Source of the DNA: Rhodanobacteraceae bacterium | GTDB lineage: Bacteria; Pseudomonadota; Gammaproteobacteria; Xanthomonadales; Rhodanobacteraceae | Reading direction: 5' to 3' | Assembly: GCA_021325475.1 (NCBI GenBank) | Contig: JAJPHA010000122.1 | Location: 1-64,000 of the forward strand | Length of the DNA: 64,000 nucleotides | Shown: in pieces, positions 42,231 to 51,680 of the stretch | How positions within the stretch are numbered: position 1 is the stretch's first letter | Layout: each line of letters starts with the position of its first letter | Notes under the pieces: generated by a model | Told to the model about the DNA's origin: nothing | What the model saw: only the letters and a program-made list of their open reading frames with translations | Databases searched by the model: none | Translations under genes and position numbers: made by a program

Positions 42231-43303
42231 GCGCGCCGCTCGAAATCGCCGTCGCCCTCGGCGCGCGGCGCTATCCGATCCGCATCGGCGCCGGCCTGCT
42301 CGACCAACCGGCGAGCTGGCGCGACGCGATCGGCGGGCCGCAGGCGCTGGTGGTGAGCAACGCCGCGGTGGCGCCGCACTATCTGCCGCGCGTCTGCGCG
42401 GCGCTGCGCGACGTCGCCTGTGCCACCGTGATCCTGCCCGACGGCGAGGCGCACAAGACGCTCGATTCCGCCGTGCGCGTGTTCGACGCGCTCGCGGCGA
42501 TGCCGGCCAACCGCGACGCCACGGTGATCGCGCTCGGCGGCGGCGTGATCGGCGACATCGCCGGCTTCGCCGCGGCCTGCTGGATGCGCGGCATCGCCTG
42601 CGTGCAGGTGCCGACCACGCTGCTCGCCATGGTCGATTCCTCGGTCGGCGGCAAGACCGGCGTCAACCTGCCGCAGGGCAAGAACCTGATCGGCGCCTTC
42701 CACCAGCCGCGCGCGGTGGTGATCGACACCGACACGCTGGCCACGCTGCCCGCGCGCGAATTGCGCGCCGGCTTCGCCGAAGTCGTCAAGTACGGCGCGA
42801 TCGGCGACGCCACGTTCTTCGCCTGGCTCGAGGCGCACGCCGAGGCGCTGCTCGCGCGCGACGCGGCTCTGCTCGCGCAGGCGATCGCGACGAGCTGCCG
42901 GCACAAGGCGGCGATCGTGGCGCGCGACGAAACTGAGCAGGGCGAGCGCGCGCTGCTCAACTTCGGCCACACCTTCGGTCACGCGCTCGAAACCTGCGCC
43001 GGTTACGGCACGCTGCGGCACGGCGAGGCAGTGGCGATCGGCATGTGTCTCGCCGCGCGCCTCTCGGCCGCGCTCGGCCGCGCGCCGGCGGCGGACGCCG
43101 AGCGCCTCGCCGCCCTGCTCCGCCGCTTCGGACTGCCGACCGAGCCGCCCGCCGGCATCGCCGCCGACGCCTTGCTCTCGACCATGCGGATCGACAAGAA
43201 GAATCGCGCCGGGCGCCTGCGGCTGATCCTCTGGCGCGGCGTCGGGCGCGCCGAGATCGCCGACGGCGTGGACGCGGCCGCGGTGCGGGACGTCTTGGGC
43301 TGA
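42227..43303 (+). CDS. aroB: 3-Dehydroquinate synthase
   Basis: 358-residue NAD-dependent cyclase making 3-dehydroquinate from DAHP. The NAD loop [28 protein letters not shown] and metal site L-N-F-G-H-T-F-G-H are intact. GTG start overlapping the aroK stop. The stop TGA is itself part of the first GGGCTGA heptamer of a long array (43297-43352). Confidence 0.95.
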   Translation: MSAPLEIAVALGARRYPIRIGAGLLDQPASWRDAIGGPQALVVSNAAVAPHYLPRVCAALRDVACATVILPDGEAHKTLDSAVRVFDALAAMPANRDATVIALGGGVIGDIAGFAAACWMRGIACVQVPTTLLAMVDSSVGGKTGVNLPQGKNLIGAFHQPRAVVIDTDTLATLPARELRAGFAEVVKYGAIGDATFFAWLEAHAEALLARDAALLAQAIATSCRHKAAIVARDETEQGERALLNFGHTFGHALETCAGYGTLRHGEAVAIGMCLAARLSAALGRAPAADAERLAALLRRFGLPTEPPAGIAADALLSTMRIDKKNRAGRLRLILWRGVGRAEIADGVDAAAVRDVLG

Positions 43304-43352
43304 GGGCTGAGGGCTGAGGGCCGAGGGCTGAGGGCCGAGGGCCGAGGGCTGA
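43297..43352. repeat. Heptamer array GGGCTGA/GGGCCGA (8 units)
   Basis: Eight consecutive units, three T-type then mixed; the first unit supplies the aroB stop codon. Confidence 0.9.
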
Positions 43353-43363
43353 GCGGCTCGTCC

Positions 43364-43391
43364 CGCTCACCGCTCACCGCTCACCGTTCAC
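43364..43391. repeat. Heptamer array CGCTCAC (4 units)
   Basis: Three CGCTCAC and one CGTTCAC, the complement of the GTGAGCG family at 41562-41596; only 11 nt from the GGGCTGA array. Confidence 0.9.
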
Positions 43392-43423
43392 CACTCCCCG
43401 AACCCGATCCCCACCCCCATTGC

Positions 43424-43429
43424 TACAAT
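43424..43429 (+). promoter_or_regulatory. Extended -10 (TGC-TACAAT) of the WGR gene
   Basis: TACAAT with an upstream TG, 6 nt before the ATG. Third instance of the TACAAT-N6-ATG layout; no Shine-Dalgarno. Confidence 0.45.
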
Positions 43430-43435
43430 CCGCCC

Positions 43436-43702
43436 ATGCGCATCTTCATGCAGACCAAGCCGGTGGCGGGCGAGGCACCGCGCTACTACCAGATCCTGCT
43501 GCAGCAGGATCTGCTCGGCGGCTGGACGCTGACGCGCGAATGGGGCCAGCCGGGCGGACGCACCTCGTCCAAGCGCGAAGTGTTCCTCGAACGCGACGAT
43601 GCACTGGCCGCGTTCGAGCACGCGCGCGACGCCCAGCTCAGGCGCGGCTATCACGTGATGTTCAGCCAGGGCCTGGAAGCGAGCTATGGCAACGCGAGCT
43701 GA
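43436..43702 (+). CDS. Small WGR-domain protein
   Basis: 88-residue protein that is essentially one WGR domain (P-R-Y-Y-Q-I-L-L-Q-Q-D-L-L-G-G-W-T-L-T-R-E-W-G). WGR domains bind nucleic acid in PARPs; small bacterial members are of unknown function. It overlaps the SPOR-type gene by 17 nt in another frame, so the two are likely coupled. Leaderless-type start. Confidence 0.72.
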   Translation: MRIFMQTKPVAGEAPRYYQILLQQDLLGGWTLTREWGQPGGRTSSKREVFLERDDALAAFEHARDAQLRRGYHVMFSQGLEASYGNAS

Positions 43703-44471
43703 TGCCGGCGCGCGGACCTCGCGCCGCTGCGCCGGTGCGCTGCTCGTCGCCCTGACCGCGGTCGCGGCCGGCGCGGCCGAGCCGCCGGGCTACGGCAAGG
43801 TGGAGACGTTCGAGCCGGGGAAAAAATATACCTGTATACCAACCGCGGACCGCAAGGGCTGGAGCTGCGCCGAGACCGGCAAGGCGCCGCCGGCGCAGAG
43901 CGCCGCGCCGCCGCCCGCTGCGACGCCGGCCCCGGCGCCGCCGCCCGCCACGCCGGCCGCCGCGCCCGCGCCACCGGCCGCCCGTACCGGCGAACTGCCG
44001 AGTTATCTGACCAACGCCGCGGCGGCGAGCCGCGCGCCGGCGGCGCCCTCGTCGCACGCGCCGGTCGCGCCCCCCGCGCCGATCCCGGCCAGGTCCGCTC
44101 CTCAGCCGGCCACGACCCGAACCGTGGCGGCCCCGCCGCCGACCGCGGCATCCGCGCCGGCGCGTGCGTCCGCCGGCGGCGATTTTCTCGATCTGCCCGG
44201 CGAGCAATTCGTGATCGAACTGGCGCACGCCGAGCGCGCGGACGGCCTCGCCACGGCGCGCGCGGCGTTCGCGCCGTCGCGTGGAAAAGTATACGAATTG
44301 CATCTGCGCCAGAACGACGCCGACCGCTGGCTGCTGGTGTGGGGCGGCTTCGACAGCCTCGAGGCGGCCCGCGCGGCACGCGCCGAGCTCGCGTCCGGCG
44401 GCGCGCTCGCGCCCGGCTGGCCGCGTCGCGTCGCGCCGCTGCAGGCGGAATTGCGGCGGACGCAGGAATAA
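43686..44471 (+). CDS. Exported SPOR-type protein
   Basis: 261-residue protein with an N-terminal signal (hydrophobic ALLVALTAVAAGAA), a short conserved segment (G-Y-G-K-V-E-T-F-E-P-G-K-K-Y-T-C-I-P), a long Ala/Pro linker (about 70-165) and a C-terminal SPOR-like domain (F-V-I-E-L-A-H-A-E, L-L-V-W-G-G-F-D-S-L-E-A-A). SPOR domains bind denuded glycan strands at the division site. Position between aroB and hemE resembles damX-type genes after aroB. Two AT-rich elements lie in the coding region: ATATAC/GTATAC near 43826 and GTGGAAAAGTATAC at 44281. Confidence 0.68.
   Translation: MATRADAGARTSRRCAGALLVALTAVAAGAAEPPGYGKVETFEPGKKYTCIPTADRKGWSCAETGKAPPAQSAAPPPAATPAPAPPPATPAAAPAPPAARTGELPSYLTNAAAASRAPAAPSSHAPVAPPAPIPARSAPQPATTRTVAAPPPTAASAPARASAGGDFLDLPGEQFVIELAHAERADGLATARAAFAPSRGKVYELHLRQNDADRWLLVWGGFDSLEAARAARAELASGGALAPGWPRRVAPLQAELRRTQE
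44281..44294 (+). repeat. AT-rich motif fused to GTATAC
   Basis: GTGGAAAA directly followed by GTATAC and then GAATTGCATC; shows the two motif parts together. Confidence 0.45.
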
Positions 44472-44477
44472 TCCGAC

Positions 44478-45545
44478 ATGGCCGAACACCGTTTCCTGCG
44501 CGCGCTGCGGCGCCAACCGGTCGATTGCACGCCGGTGTGGATCATGCGCCAGGCCGGGCGCTATCTGCCGGAATACCGCGCCACCCGCGCGCGCGCCGGC
44601 AGCTTCGTCAAGCTGTGCAAGACCCCCGAGCTCGCCTGCGAGGTGACGCTGCAACCCATCGCGCGCTATCCGCTGGATGCCGCGATCCTGTTCTCCGACA
44701 TCCTCACCATCCCGGATGCGATGGGCCTCGGCCTGTCGGTCGAGGACGGCGTCGGCCCGCGGCTCGCGCATCCGCTGCGCACGCGCGCGGACATCGAGCG
44801 CCTCGGCGTGCCCGATCCGGAGACCGAGCTGCGCTACGTGATCGACGCGGTGCGCCTGATCCGCCGCGAACTGCGCGAGCGCGTGCCGCTGATCGGTTTC
44901 GCCGGCAGCCCGTGGACGCTGGCCTGCTACATGATCGAGGGCGAAGGCGGGGCGAGCTTCGCCCGCGCCAAGGCGCTGGCCTGGGACGAGCCGGCGACGA
45001 TGCACCGGCTGCTCGAGGTGGTCGCGCGCGCGGTGGCCGCCTACCTCGCCGCCCAGGCCGCGGCCGGCGCGCAGGCGCTGATGGTGTTCGACACCTGGGG
45101 CGGGCTGCTCGCGCCGGCGATGTTCCGCGAGTTCAGCCTGCGCTATCTGGCGCAGATCGCCCGGAGTATACAAAGTCACAATGTCGCATCGCGCGTGCCG
45201 CTGATCCTGTTCAGCAAGGGCGCGAACGCGCATCTCGAGGCGCTGGCCGACACCGGCTGCGCGGCGCTCGGCCTCGACTGGACGATTTCCCTCGGCGCGG
45301 CGCGCGCGCGCGTCGGCGCGCGCGTGGCGTTGCAGGGCAATCTCGATCCCGCGGTGCTCCACGCCCGGCCGGAGACGATCCGTGCCGAGGTGCAGGCGGC
45401 GCTCGCCGACTTCGGCCCGCATCCCGGCCATGTGTTCAACCTCGGCCACGGCATCACCCCCGACGTCGATCCGGATCGGCTCGCCGTGCTGATCGACGCG
45501 GTGCACGAGTCGAGCGCAACCGCGACCGTGCGCGCGCCGTCCTGA
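44478..45545 (+). CDS. hemE: Uroporphyrinogen decarboxylase
   Basis: 355-residue haem enzyme converting uroporphyrinogen III to coproporphyrinogen III. Signature [13 protein letters not shown] near residue 23, [11 protein letters not shown] and [16 protein letters not shown] are intact. A GTATACAAAGTCACAATGTCGCAT element lies in the gene at 45166-45189. Monocistronic or with the SPOR gene 6 nt upstream. Confidence 0.95.
   Translation: MAEHRFLRALRRQPVDCTPVWIMRQAGRYLPEYRATRARAGSFVKLCKTPELACEVTLQPIARYPLDAAILFSDILTIPDAMGLGLSVEDGVGPRLAHPLRTRADIERLGVPDPETELRYVIDAVRLIRRELRERVPLIGFAGSPWTLACYMIEGEGGASFARAKALAWDEPATMHRLLEVVARAVAAYLAAQAAAGAQALMVFDTWGGLLAPAMFREFSLRYLAQIARSIQSHNVASRVPLILFSKGANAHLEALADTGCAALGLDWTISLGAARARVGARVALQGNLDPAVLHARPETIRAEVQAALADFGPHPGHVFNLGHGITPDVDPDRLAVLIDAVHESSATATVRAPS
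45166..45189 (+). repeat. AT-rich element GTATAC-AAAGT-CACAATG, hemE
   Basis: GTATAC followed by AAAGTCACAATGTCGCAT, a diverged relative of AAGTGGAAAATGCCGCA; shares CACAATGTCGCA with 5519-5532. Confidence 0.4.
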
Positions 45546-45586
45546 GCCGTGGGGCGAACGTCGCCGTCGTGAGCGCGGCCTTCGCC

Positions 45587-46600
45587 CTACGCCGGCTGCG
45601 GCGCCGCCGGCGCCGGCGCGGCGTAGGGCGCGATGCCGCGGGCGATGTAGTTGCGATCGACGCCGCGCAGGATGTTCTCGACGATGGCGATCGCCGGTGG
45701 CGAGTCGAACACCGCCGAATGGATGCTCCCGGCGGTATCGAGATACGGCGTGATGTCGAAGTCGAACACGTTGTCCCAGACGTTGGCGCGGTCGGCGAGC
45801 CCGCTGCGGCCGAGCCGGCGCGTGCCGAAGTGCTTGAGGCCGGCCGACATGCCGAGCACGGCGTCGAGTCCGGTATACAACGCGGCGATGCGGTAGCACA
45901 GATTCGCCATCAGGCTGCCGTCGCCGTCCGCCGGCTGGTCGCGCTGGAACAGGTCGTTGTCGACGTCGGCGGCGACCATCACGAACTGGTTGATCAGGCT
46001 GACGAGCTGCGGATCGTTCAGCCGCTTCGACGCCGCGACCAGCGCCTCCTGCATCACGTAATTGCCCATGCTGTGCGCGATCACCGAGATCTTCGCGCGA
46101 CACAACTGCGCCGGATCGTCACTCGCCGCGGCGAGGCGCTGCTTCTTCACCAGGTAATCGTCGAGATCGACGAACAACTGGGCGAGATCCGGCGCGCAGG
46201 CGCGCGCCTCCTCGCGGTCCGGCAGGTAGCCGGCCACGCTGCCCTTCGACGGCCACGAGTACAACACGGTCTGGCCGAGACGGGCAGCCTCGACGAGGCC
46301 GCGCTTCACCTTGAGGTAGTCCTGCACCGAATCGGCCCAGCTCACGTTGTAGCCGTGCACGAACAGGCAGAGGTGGCATTGCGCCTCGTGCTCGGCGTCG
46401 GGCAGCAGCGGAAAGCCGTCGGCGATCTGCCTGAGCTGCTGCACGAAGGCGGCGCGCGTGACGCGGGTCCACGCCGACAAGCGCGTGAGCGTGACCGGAT
46501 CCGCATCGGCGCCGGCGGTGTAGAAGGCGAGCGATGCGAGCTCGCCGCCGAGCGCGTCGCCATCGCGGCTGCGGTTGCTGATCATCAGATACGGTTGCAT
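45587..46600 (-). CDS. DUF900-type alpha/beta hydrolase
   Basis: 337-residue alpha/beta-hydrolase-fold protein. Oxyanion strand L-C-L-F-V-H-G-Y-N-V-S-W, then S-W-P-S-K-G and nucleophile elbow I-A-H-S-M-G-N (Ser near residue 182), as in DUF900 esterases. Acid and His positions are less clear. No signal peptide; ATG 46600 is preferred over longer frames. Substrate unknown. Convergent with hemE. Confidence 0.72.
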   Translation of the reverse strand: MQPYLMISNRSRDGDALGGELASLAFYTAGADADPVTLTRLSAWTRVTRAAFVQQLRQIADGFPLLPDAEHEAQCHLCLFVHGYNVSWADSVQDYLKVKRGLVEAARLGQTVLYSWPSKGSVAGYLPDREEARACAPDLAQLFVDLDDYLVKKQRLAAASDDPAQLCRAKISVIAHSMGNYVMQEALVAASKRLNDPQLVSLINQFVMVAADVDNDLFQRDQPADGDGSLMANLCYRIAALYTGLDAVLGMSAGLKHFGTRRLGRSGLADRANVWDNVFDFDITPYLDTAGSIHSAVFDSPPAIAIVENILRGVDRNYIARGIAPYAAPAPAAPQPA

Positions 46601-46637
46601 GCGCCTGTCCGCCGCGTCGCTCCGCCCGCGCGCCACC

Positions 46638-49600
46638 CTACGCCGAATCGCCGACGCCGACAAACGCCTCCGGCAGGATCCGCCGCAGGCAGTGCGCCAG
46701 GGTCTCGCCGTCGAGCGGCTTGCGCAGGAAGGCATCCATGCCGGCGGCGCGACACAACGCCTCCTCGTCGCCGACCGAGCGCGCGCTGATGCCGACCAGC
46801 GGCAGCCGCGGCCGACCGTCCCGCGCCTCGCGGTCGCGCAGCAGGCGCGCGAGCGCCAGACCGTCCACGCCCGGCAGATCGAGGTCGATCAACGCGGCAT
46901 CGAACGCGGCGAGCGCGGTTTCGGCGAGCGCGGCCAGACCATCGCCGACGCGGCGCACTTCGTGGCCTTGCGCGCGCAGCAGGCCGGCGATCACCGCGGC
47001 GACGGTGGCATCGTCCTCCACCAGCAGGATGCGCGCCGGCCGCGGCGCATCCGCGCTCGACGCCGGTCGCGGCGCGGTCGCGGCCTCGGCCGCGCGATCC
47101 GCGTCGATCGCCGGCAACGGCAAGGTCACCCGGAAGGTGCTGCCCAAGCCGAGCTGGCTGTCGAGCGCGATCGTGCCGCCCATGCGCGCGACGAGCTCGC
47201 GGCAGATGGCGAGGCCGAGCCCGCTGCCGCCGCGGCGCGGCGCCCCGGCGCCCTGCGCGAAGCGCCGGAACAGTTGCGCCTGCATCGCCTCGGACAGGCC
47301 CGGTCCGCTGTCACGGACGCGCAGTTCCGCCGCGCCGCCGGCGCCGCGCGCGAGTTCCAGCGCCACCGCACCGCGCTCGGTGAACTTGATCGCGTTGTTC
47401 ACCAGGTTGAGCACCACCTGCTGGACGCGCACCGCGTCGCCGCGCACGTGACGCGGCGCGTCGGCGGCCAGGCGCAGATCGAAGGCGAGACCCTTCGCCG
47501 CGGCGAGCGGCGATTCCAGCGCCGCGACCTCGCGCAGCAGCGCGTGCAGATCGAACGGCGCGTCCTCGAGTTCGAGCTTGCCGGCCTCGATGCGGGCGAG
47601 ATCGAGCGAGTCGTTGACCAGCCGCAGCAGCACGCGGCCGGAATTGCGGATCGCCTCGGCGTAGCCGCGCTGGGTGGCGTCGAGCGGCGTGCGCAGCAGC
47701 AGTTCGGTCATGCCGAGCACGCCGGTCATCGGCGTGCGGATCTCGTGGCCCATCGTCGCCAGGAATTCCGATTTCGCCGCGCTCGCCGCCTCGGCGAAAC
47801 GGCGCTGCTGCTCGGCCAGCTCGAAGGCGTGGCGGCGGCGCAGGCGCGCGCGCCAACCGTGCAGCGCAAGCCACACCGCGAGCAGCGCCAGCGTCGCGTA
47901 TGCCGCATAGGCCGGCGGCGTGGCCCACGGCGGTGGCGGCAGCACCAGGCGCAGCGGTGCGGCCGGTTCGCTCCACGTGCCGCCGGCGTTGGTCGCGCGC
48001 AGGCGCAGCCGATACGCGCCGGCCGGCAACTGGGCGAACTCGCGCTCGCCGCGATTGCCGGTATCGACCCAATCGGCATCCAGCGGCGCGAGCAGCCACC
48101 GATAGCGATTGGCGACCGGATTCGCATAGGACAGCGCGCGCGCCGTCAGGCGCAGATCGCGATCGTTCCAGCGCAAGGCGAGCGGCGCGGCCGCCGGATC
48201 GAGTTCGAGCTCGCGGCCGTCGCGCCGCACGGTCACGCGATCGAGCACCAGCGGCGGCGGCGCGAGCTCTCCCGTCACGCGCGCCGGCTGGAAGCCGACG
48301 ATGCCGCCGAGGGTGGCGCCGAACAGGCTGCCGTCGGTGCGCCGGGCGAACGCGAACCGGCTGAACTCGGCGCTCGCCAGACCGTCGCCGGCGTCGAACA
48401 CGCGGATCGCGCGCGTCGCCGGATCGACCCGCCACAGACCGCGCGCGCTGCCGATCCACAGCCGGCCGGCGTCGTCCACGGCGATGCTGCCGACGGTCTG
48501 CGCCGGCCAGCCTTCGGCGGCGCCGAGGCGCTCGAGGCGCTCGGCCACGCCGTCGCGGAGACGGTAGTGTTCCAGCGCGCCGAGCACGTGCAGCCACAGG
48601 GTGCCGTCGGCGGCGAACGCGAGCGCGTGCACGCGCTGCGCCGGCACGCCGGGAAGCGCGCGGAACCGCCCTGCCGCGGCGTCGAAGCGGTCCACGCCCG
48701 CGGCGCTCGCGACATACAACGCGCCGTCCGGCGCGCGCGCCATCTGCTGCAGATCGACGCTGCGCAGCGTGCCGGCGGCCTCGTCGAAGCGCTCGATGCG
48801 ATGCGTGCGCCGATCGATGCGGTGCATGCCGCCGCCGACCGCCAGCGCCCACACCGTGTCATCGTCGCCGCGCAGCAGTTGCCGCACGCCGCGGGCGAGC
48901 GCGTCGGGGCGCCGTGGGTCGAGCGGCAGATCGTCGAATTTTCCACTTTGCAAATCGTATACACGCACCCCGCGACCGTGTCCGACCCAGAGCTGCCCGC
49001 CGCCGTCGTCCAGCACCGCCTGCAAGCCCTTGTCCGGCACCGGCCAGCGCGCGGCATGGCGCTCGACCCGGCCGGTTTCGGGATCGAGCCGGTCGATGCC
49101 GCCGTCGCGGTTCACCGCCCATAGCCGGCCGGCAGCGTCGACGTCCAGCCCTTGCACGGTGTTCGCGCTGAGGCTCAGCGGATCCGCCGGATCGTGGCGG
49201 TACAACGCGAAATTGCGCCAGTACGGCGGCAACCGGACCAGGCCGCCGTCGCGCAGCGCGAACCAGACGCCGCCTTCGTGATCGCGCAAGGCATCGAACA
49301 CGGCGTTGGCGGGCAGACCGCCGGGCAGCGCGGCATGTTCGCGATACGCCGCGATGCGGCCGTCCGCGCCGCGGCGCGCCAGACCGCCGCGCGTGCCGAT
49401 CCAGAGCTCGCCGTCCTCGTCGCGCAGCAGCGCGTACACCGCCGGATCCGGCAACTCGCTCGCGGCGAGGCGACTCGCGTGCAGGGCGGCGTCGATGCGC
49501 AGCACGCCGAGGCGCGTGCCGGCCAGCACGCCGTCGTCGTCGGCGATCAGGGCGAGCGCGTTGACCGGCGCGCCGGGAACGGCGAGCGCGGCGAGATCGA

Positions 49601-50234
49601 CATGGCGCAGGCGCCCGTCCGGTTCAAGGACGTCGATGCCCGCATCGGTGCCGATCCAGATCCGCCCGCGCGCATCGCCGATGAGCGCCAGCACATTGTC
49701 CGAAACCAGGCTGTCGGCACGCGCCGGATCGTGGCGCCAATGGCGGAACGTGCCGGACGCGGGATCCAGCCGATCCACGCCGCCGCCATAGCCGCCGGCG
49801 AAGATCGCACCGTCGGCGCCCTCGGTGATCGCCCAGATGTCGTTGCTGCCGAGGCGATGCGCTTCGTCGCCGTCGCGGCGATAGTGCACGAAGGTTTGCC
49901 GCCGCGGGTCCAGCAGATTGAGACCGGCATCCTCGCCGCCGCACCAGAGGCGGTCTTCGCGGTCGACGTAGAGTGCGCTGACGTCGTTGCCGGCGATCGA
50001 GCCCGGATCGGCCGGATCATGGCGCCAGACGCGAAAGCCGACGCCGTCGTAGCGGGCGAGCCCGTCCTCGGTGCCGATCCAGAGAAAACCGCGGCGATCC
50101 TCGGCGAGCTTGCGCACCTCGCTCGACGGCAGGCCGTCGGCGGCGCTCAGGGTACGGAAATACGGCGTCGCCGCCAGCGCGCCCGTGTCCGGCGCGGTGG
50201 CGCTCGCGACGGCGATCAGCAGACCCATCCACAT
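46638..50234 (-). CDS. Hybrid sensor histidine kinase with beta-propeller sensor
   Basis: 1198 residues. Signal peptide/N-anchor, then about 14 two-component-regulator propeller repeats (each like L-W-I-G-T-x-x-G-L-x-R) forming two seven-bladed propellers to about residue 640, a Y_Y_Y domain, a transmembrane helix near 770, a HisKA with phospho-His in M-G-H-E-I-R-T-P-M (about 830), a HATPase (N-box NLVNNAIKFT, G-S-G-L-G-L-A-I) and a C-terminal receiver with Asp near 1115 (A-L-I-D-L-D-L-P). It would sense a periplasmic ligand. No DNA-binding domain and no adjacent regulator. Start ATG 50234 has GGGGA upstream. An AT-rich motif plus GTATAC is in the gene at 48936-48962. Confidence 0.88.
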   Translation of the reverse strand: MWMGLLIAVASATAPDTGALAATPYFRTLSAADGLPSSEVRKLAEDRRGFLWIGTEDGLARYDGVGFRVWRHDPADPGSIAGNDVSALYVDREDRLWCGGEDAGLNLLDPRRQTFVHYRRDGDEAHRLGSNDIWAITEGADGAIFAGGYGGGVDRLDPASGTFRHWRHDPARADSLVSDNVLALIGDARGRIWIGTDAGIDVLEPDGRLRHVDLAALAVPGAPVNALALIADDDGVLAGTRLGVLRIDAALHASRLAASELPDPAVYALLRDEDGELWIGTRGGLARRGADGRIAAYREHAALPGGLPANAVFDALRDHEGGVWFALRDGGLVRLPPYWRNFALYRHDPADPLSLSANTVQGLDVDAAGRLWAVNRDGGIDRLDPETGRVERHAARWPVPDKGLQAVLDDGGGQLWVGHGRGVRVYDLQSGKFDDLPLDPRRPDALARGVRQLLRGDDDTVWALAVGGGMHRIDRRTHRIERFDEAAGTLRSVDLQQMARAPDGALYVASAAGVDRFDAAAGRFRALPGVPAQRVHALAFAADGTLWLHVLGALEHYRLRDGVAERLERLGAAEGWPAQTVGSIAVDDAGRLWIGSARGLWRVDPATRAIRVFDAGDGLASAEFSRFAFARRTDGSLFGATLGGIVGFQPARVTGELAPPPLVLDRVTVRRDGRELELDPAAAPLALRWNDRDLRLTARALSYANPVANRYRWLLAPLDADWVDTGNRGEREFAQLPAGAYRLRLRATNAGGTWSEPAAPLRLVLPPPPWATPPAYAAYATLALLAVWLALHGWRARLRRRHAFELAEQQRRFAEAASAAKSEFLATMGHEIRTPMTGVLGMTELLLRTPLDATQRGYAEAIRNSGRVLLRLVNDSLDLARIEAGKLELEDAPFDLHALLREVAALESPLAAAKGLAFDLRLAADAPRHVRGDAVRVQQVVLNLVNNAIKFTERGAVALELARGAGGAAELRVRDSGPGLSEAMQAQLFRRFAQGAGAPRRGGSGLGLAICRELVARMGGTIALDSQLGLGSTFRVTLPLPAIDADRAAEAATAPRPASSADAPRPARILLVEDDATVAAVIAGLLRAQGHEVRRVGDGLAALAETALAAFDAALIDLDLPGVDGLALARLLRDREARDGRPRLPLVGISARSVGDEEALCRAAGMDAFLRKPLDGETLAHCLRRILPEAFVGVGDSA
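48936..48962 (-). repeat. AT-rich motif plus GTATAC, kinase gene
   Basis: Minus strand: GTATAC, GATTTGCAAA, then GTGGAAAATTC. Clear two-part copy. Confidence 0.5.
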
Positions 50235-50377
50235 GGGCAGTCCCCGGTTTTCCCGCGCCGATGATGCCAGAAATCGCCACCGGCCAAGCCCGCTGCAAGC
50301 GATCCGCGCGCCGCCCGGTCCGCTGACGCGCCGTGGCGTCGAGCGATATGGCATATTTGCCTTGACCGGAGCATCGC

Positions 50378-50998
50378 ATGAACCGTTGCGCTCTCGTTTT
50401 CGCCGCTGCCGCCCTCGCCGTTGCGCCCGGCGCACGCGCCGGCGCGACCGAATACCGCTTCGACCCGGTGCACACGCAGATCTTCTTCTCGGTGAGCCAT
50501 CTCGGCTACAGCCAGTCGACCGGGCGCCTGCACGTCAAGGGCGGCTACCTGCGGTTCGATCCGGACGACTGGCCGGCGTCCGCGGTGGAGGCGGTGATCG
50601 ACATGACCTCGCTCGACATGGGCGATGCGGCGTGGAACGACAAGCTGCGCTCGCATGAATTCTTCGCGACCGGCAAATTCCCCGAGGCGCGCTTCGTCTC
50701 GCGCGCGGTGGAGCAGACCGGGCCCAAGCGCGGCGTCGTCCACGGCACGCTCACCCTGCTCGGCGTGAGCCGTCCGCTCGACCTTGCCGTCACCTTCAAC
50801 CGCGCCGCCGCCGATCCGTTCACGCTGCGCTACATGATCGGCTTCTCGGCCACGGCCACGCTCAGGCGCAAGGACTTCGGCATGACCCGCTACGCCGCGG
50901 AAATCGGCGACGAGGTCAGCATCCGCATCGAGGCCGAAGGCGTGCGCGACCGCGCCGCCGGCGCGGCAACCGGACCCGACGACCACGGAGTGCCGTGA
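50378..50998 (+). CDS. YceI family periplasmic protein
   Basis: 206-residue secreted lipocalin-like beta-barrel that binds isoprenoid lipids. Signal peptide (residues 1-20), F-D-P-V-H-T-Q-I-F-F-S-V-S-H-L-G, and the C-terminal I-G-F-S-A-T-A-T-L-R-R-K-D-F-G-M are typical. First of a yceI-cytochrome b561-yceI run; in E. coli yceI is paired with the b561-type yceJ. Confidence 0.9.
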   Translation: MNRCALVFAAAALAVAPGARAGATEYRFDPVHTQIFFSVSHLGYSQSTGRLHVKGGYLRFDPDDWPASAVEAVIDMTSLDMGDAAWNDKLRSHEFFATGKFPEARFVSRAVEQTGPKRGVVHGTLTLLGVSRPLDLAVTFNRAAADPFTLRYMIGFSATATLRRKDFGMTRYAAEIGDEVSIRIEAEGVRDRAAGAATGPDDHGVP

Positions 50999-50999
50999 C

Positions 51000-51572
51000 A
51001 TGCTGAAGAGCGACGCGCGGCAATGGGGCAGTGTGGCGAAATTCTTCCACTGGACGATCGTGCTGCTGATCCTGGCGCAGGGCGCGCTCGGCCTCGTCAT
51101 GGTCGAGCTGCCGAAGCGCCCGGACGTGATCCCGGTCTACGATTTCCACAAGTCGCTGGGACTGACCGTGTTGGCGCTGGCGCTGCTGCGTCTGGCCTGG
51201 CGCGCGCTCGATCCGCGTCCGGCCGATCCGCCCGGCATGCCGCGCTGGCAGGCGCGCGCCGCGCGCGCCGGTCACGCCGTACTGTACGCGCTGCTGTTCG
51301 CGGTGCCGCTGTCGGGCTGGTGGTTCGATTCGGTCGCCGCGCTGCGGCCGCTGTACTGGTTCGGGCTCATCGAGATTCCGCACCTCGGCGGCGCGAATCC
51401 GGCGCTCAAGGAATTCGCGGCGGAAACCCACGAGACCCTGTTCTGGGTGCTGGTCGCCGTGGCCGCCGGCCACGCCGCGGTGGCGCTGGTCCATCATTTC
51501 CATCAGCGCGACGAGGTGCTCAGGCGCATGTGGCCGGCCGCGTTGCAGCGCCGTGGCGCCGCGAAGGTCTGA
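51000..51572 (+). CDS. Cytochrome b561-type membrane protein
   Basis: 190-residue four-helix cytochrome. Haem-ligand histidines in the F-F-H-W, Y-D-F-H-K-S, A-G-H-A-V-L-Y and E-T-H-E-T helices are visible. It would transfer electrons across the inner membrane, for example to or from quinone. Starts 1 nt after the first yceI gene; likely works with it, as in yceJ-yceI operons. Confidence 0.88.
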   Translation: MLKSDARQWGSVAKFFHWTIVLLILAQGALGLVMVELPKRPDVIPVYDFHKSLGLTVLALALLRLAWRALDPRPADPPGMPRWQARAARAGHAVLYALLFAVPLSGWWFDSVAALRPLYWFGLIEIPHLGGANPALKEFAAETHETLFWVLVAVAAGHAAVALVHHFHQRDEVLRRMWPAALQRRGAAKV

Positions 51573-51680
51573 GCGCGCCAGCGCGGTCGGAGATGCATTC
51601 CTGACGATCCGCAGGTGTCGCGCCAGGACCGGCCGTTTGTGCGTATGCTTGAATCATCCGTTCCACCACCGGAGGTACCC

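Noticed and set aside
43297-43391. CRISPR-like array
   Set aside because: Period is 7 nt with no unique spacers and no cas genes.
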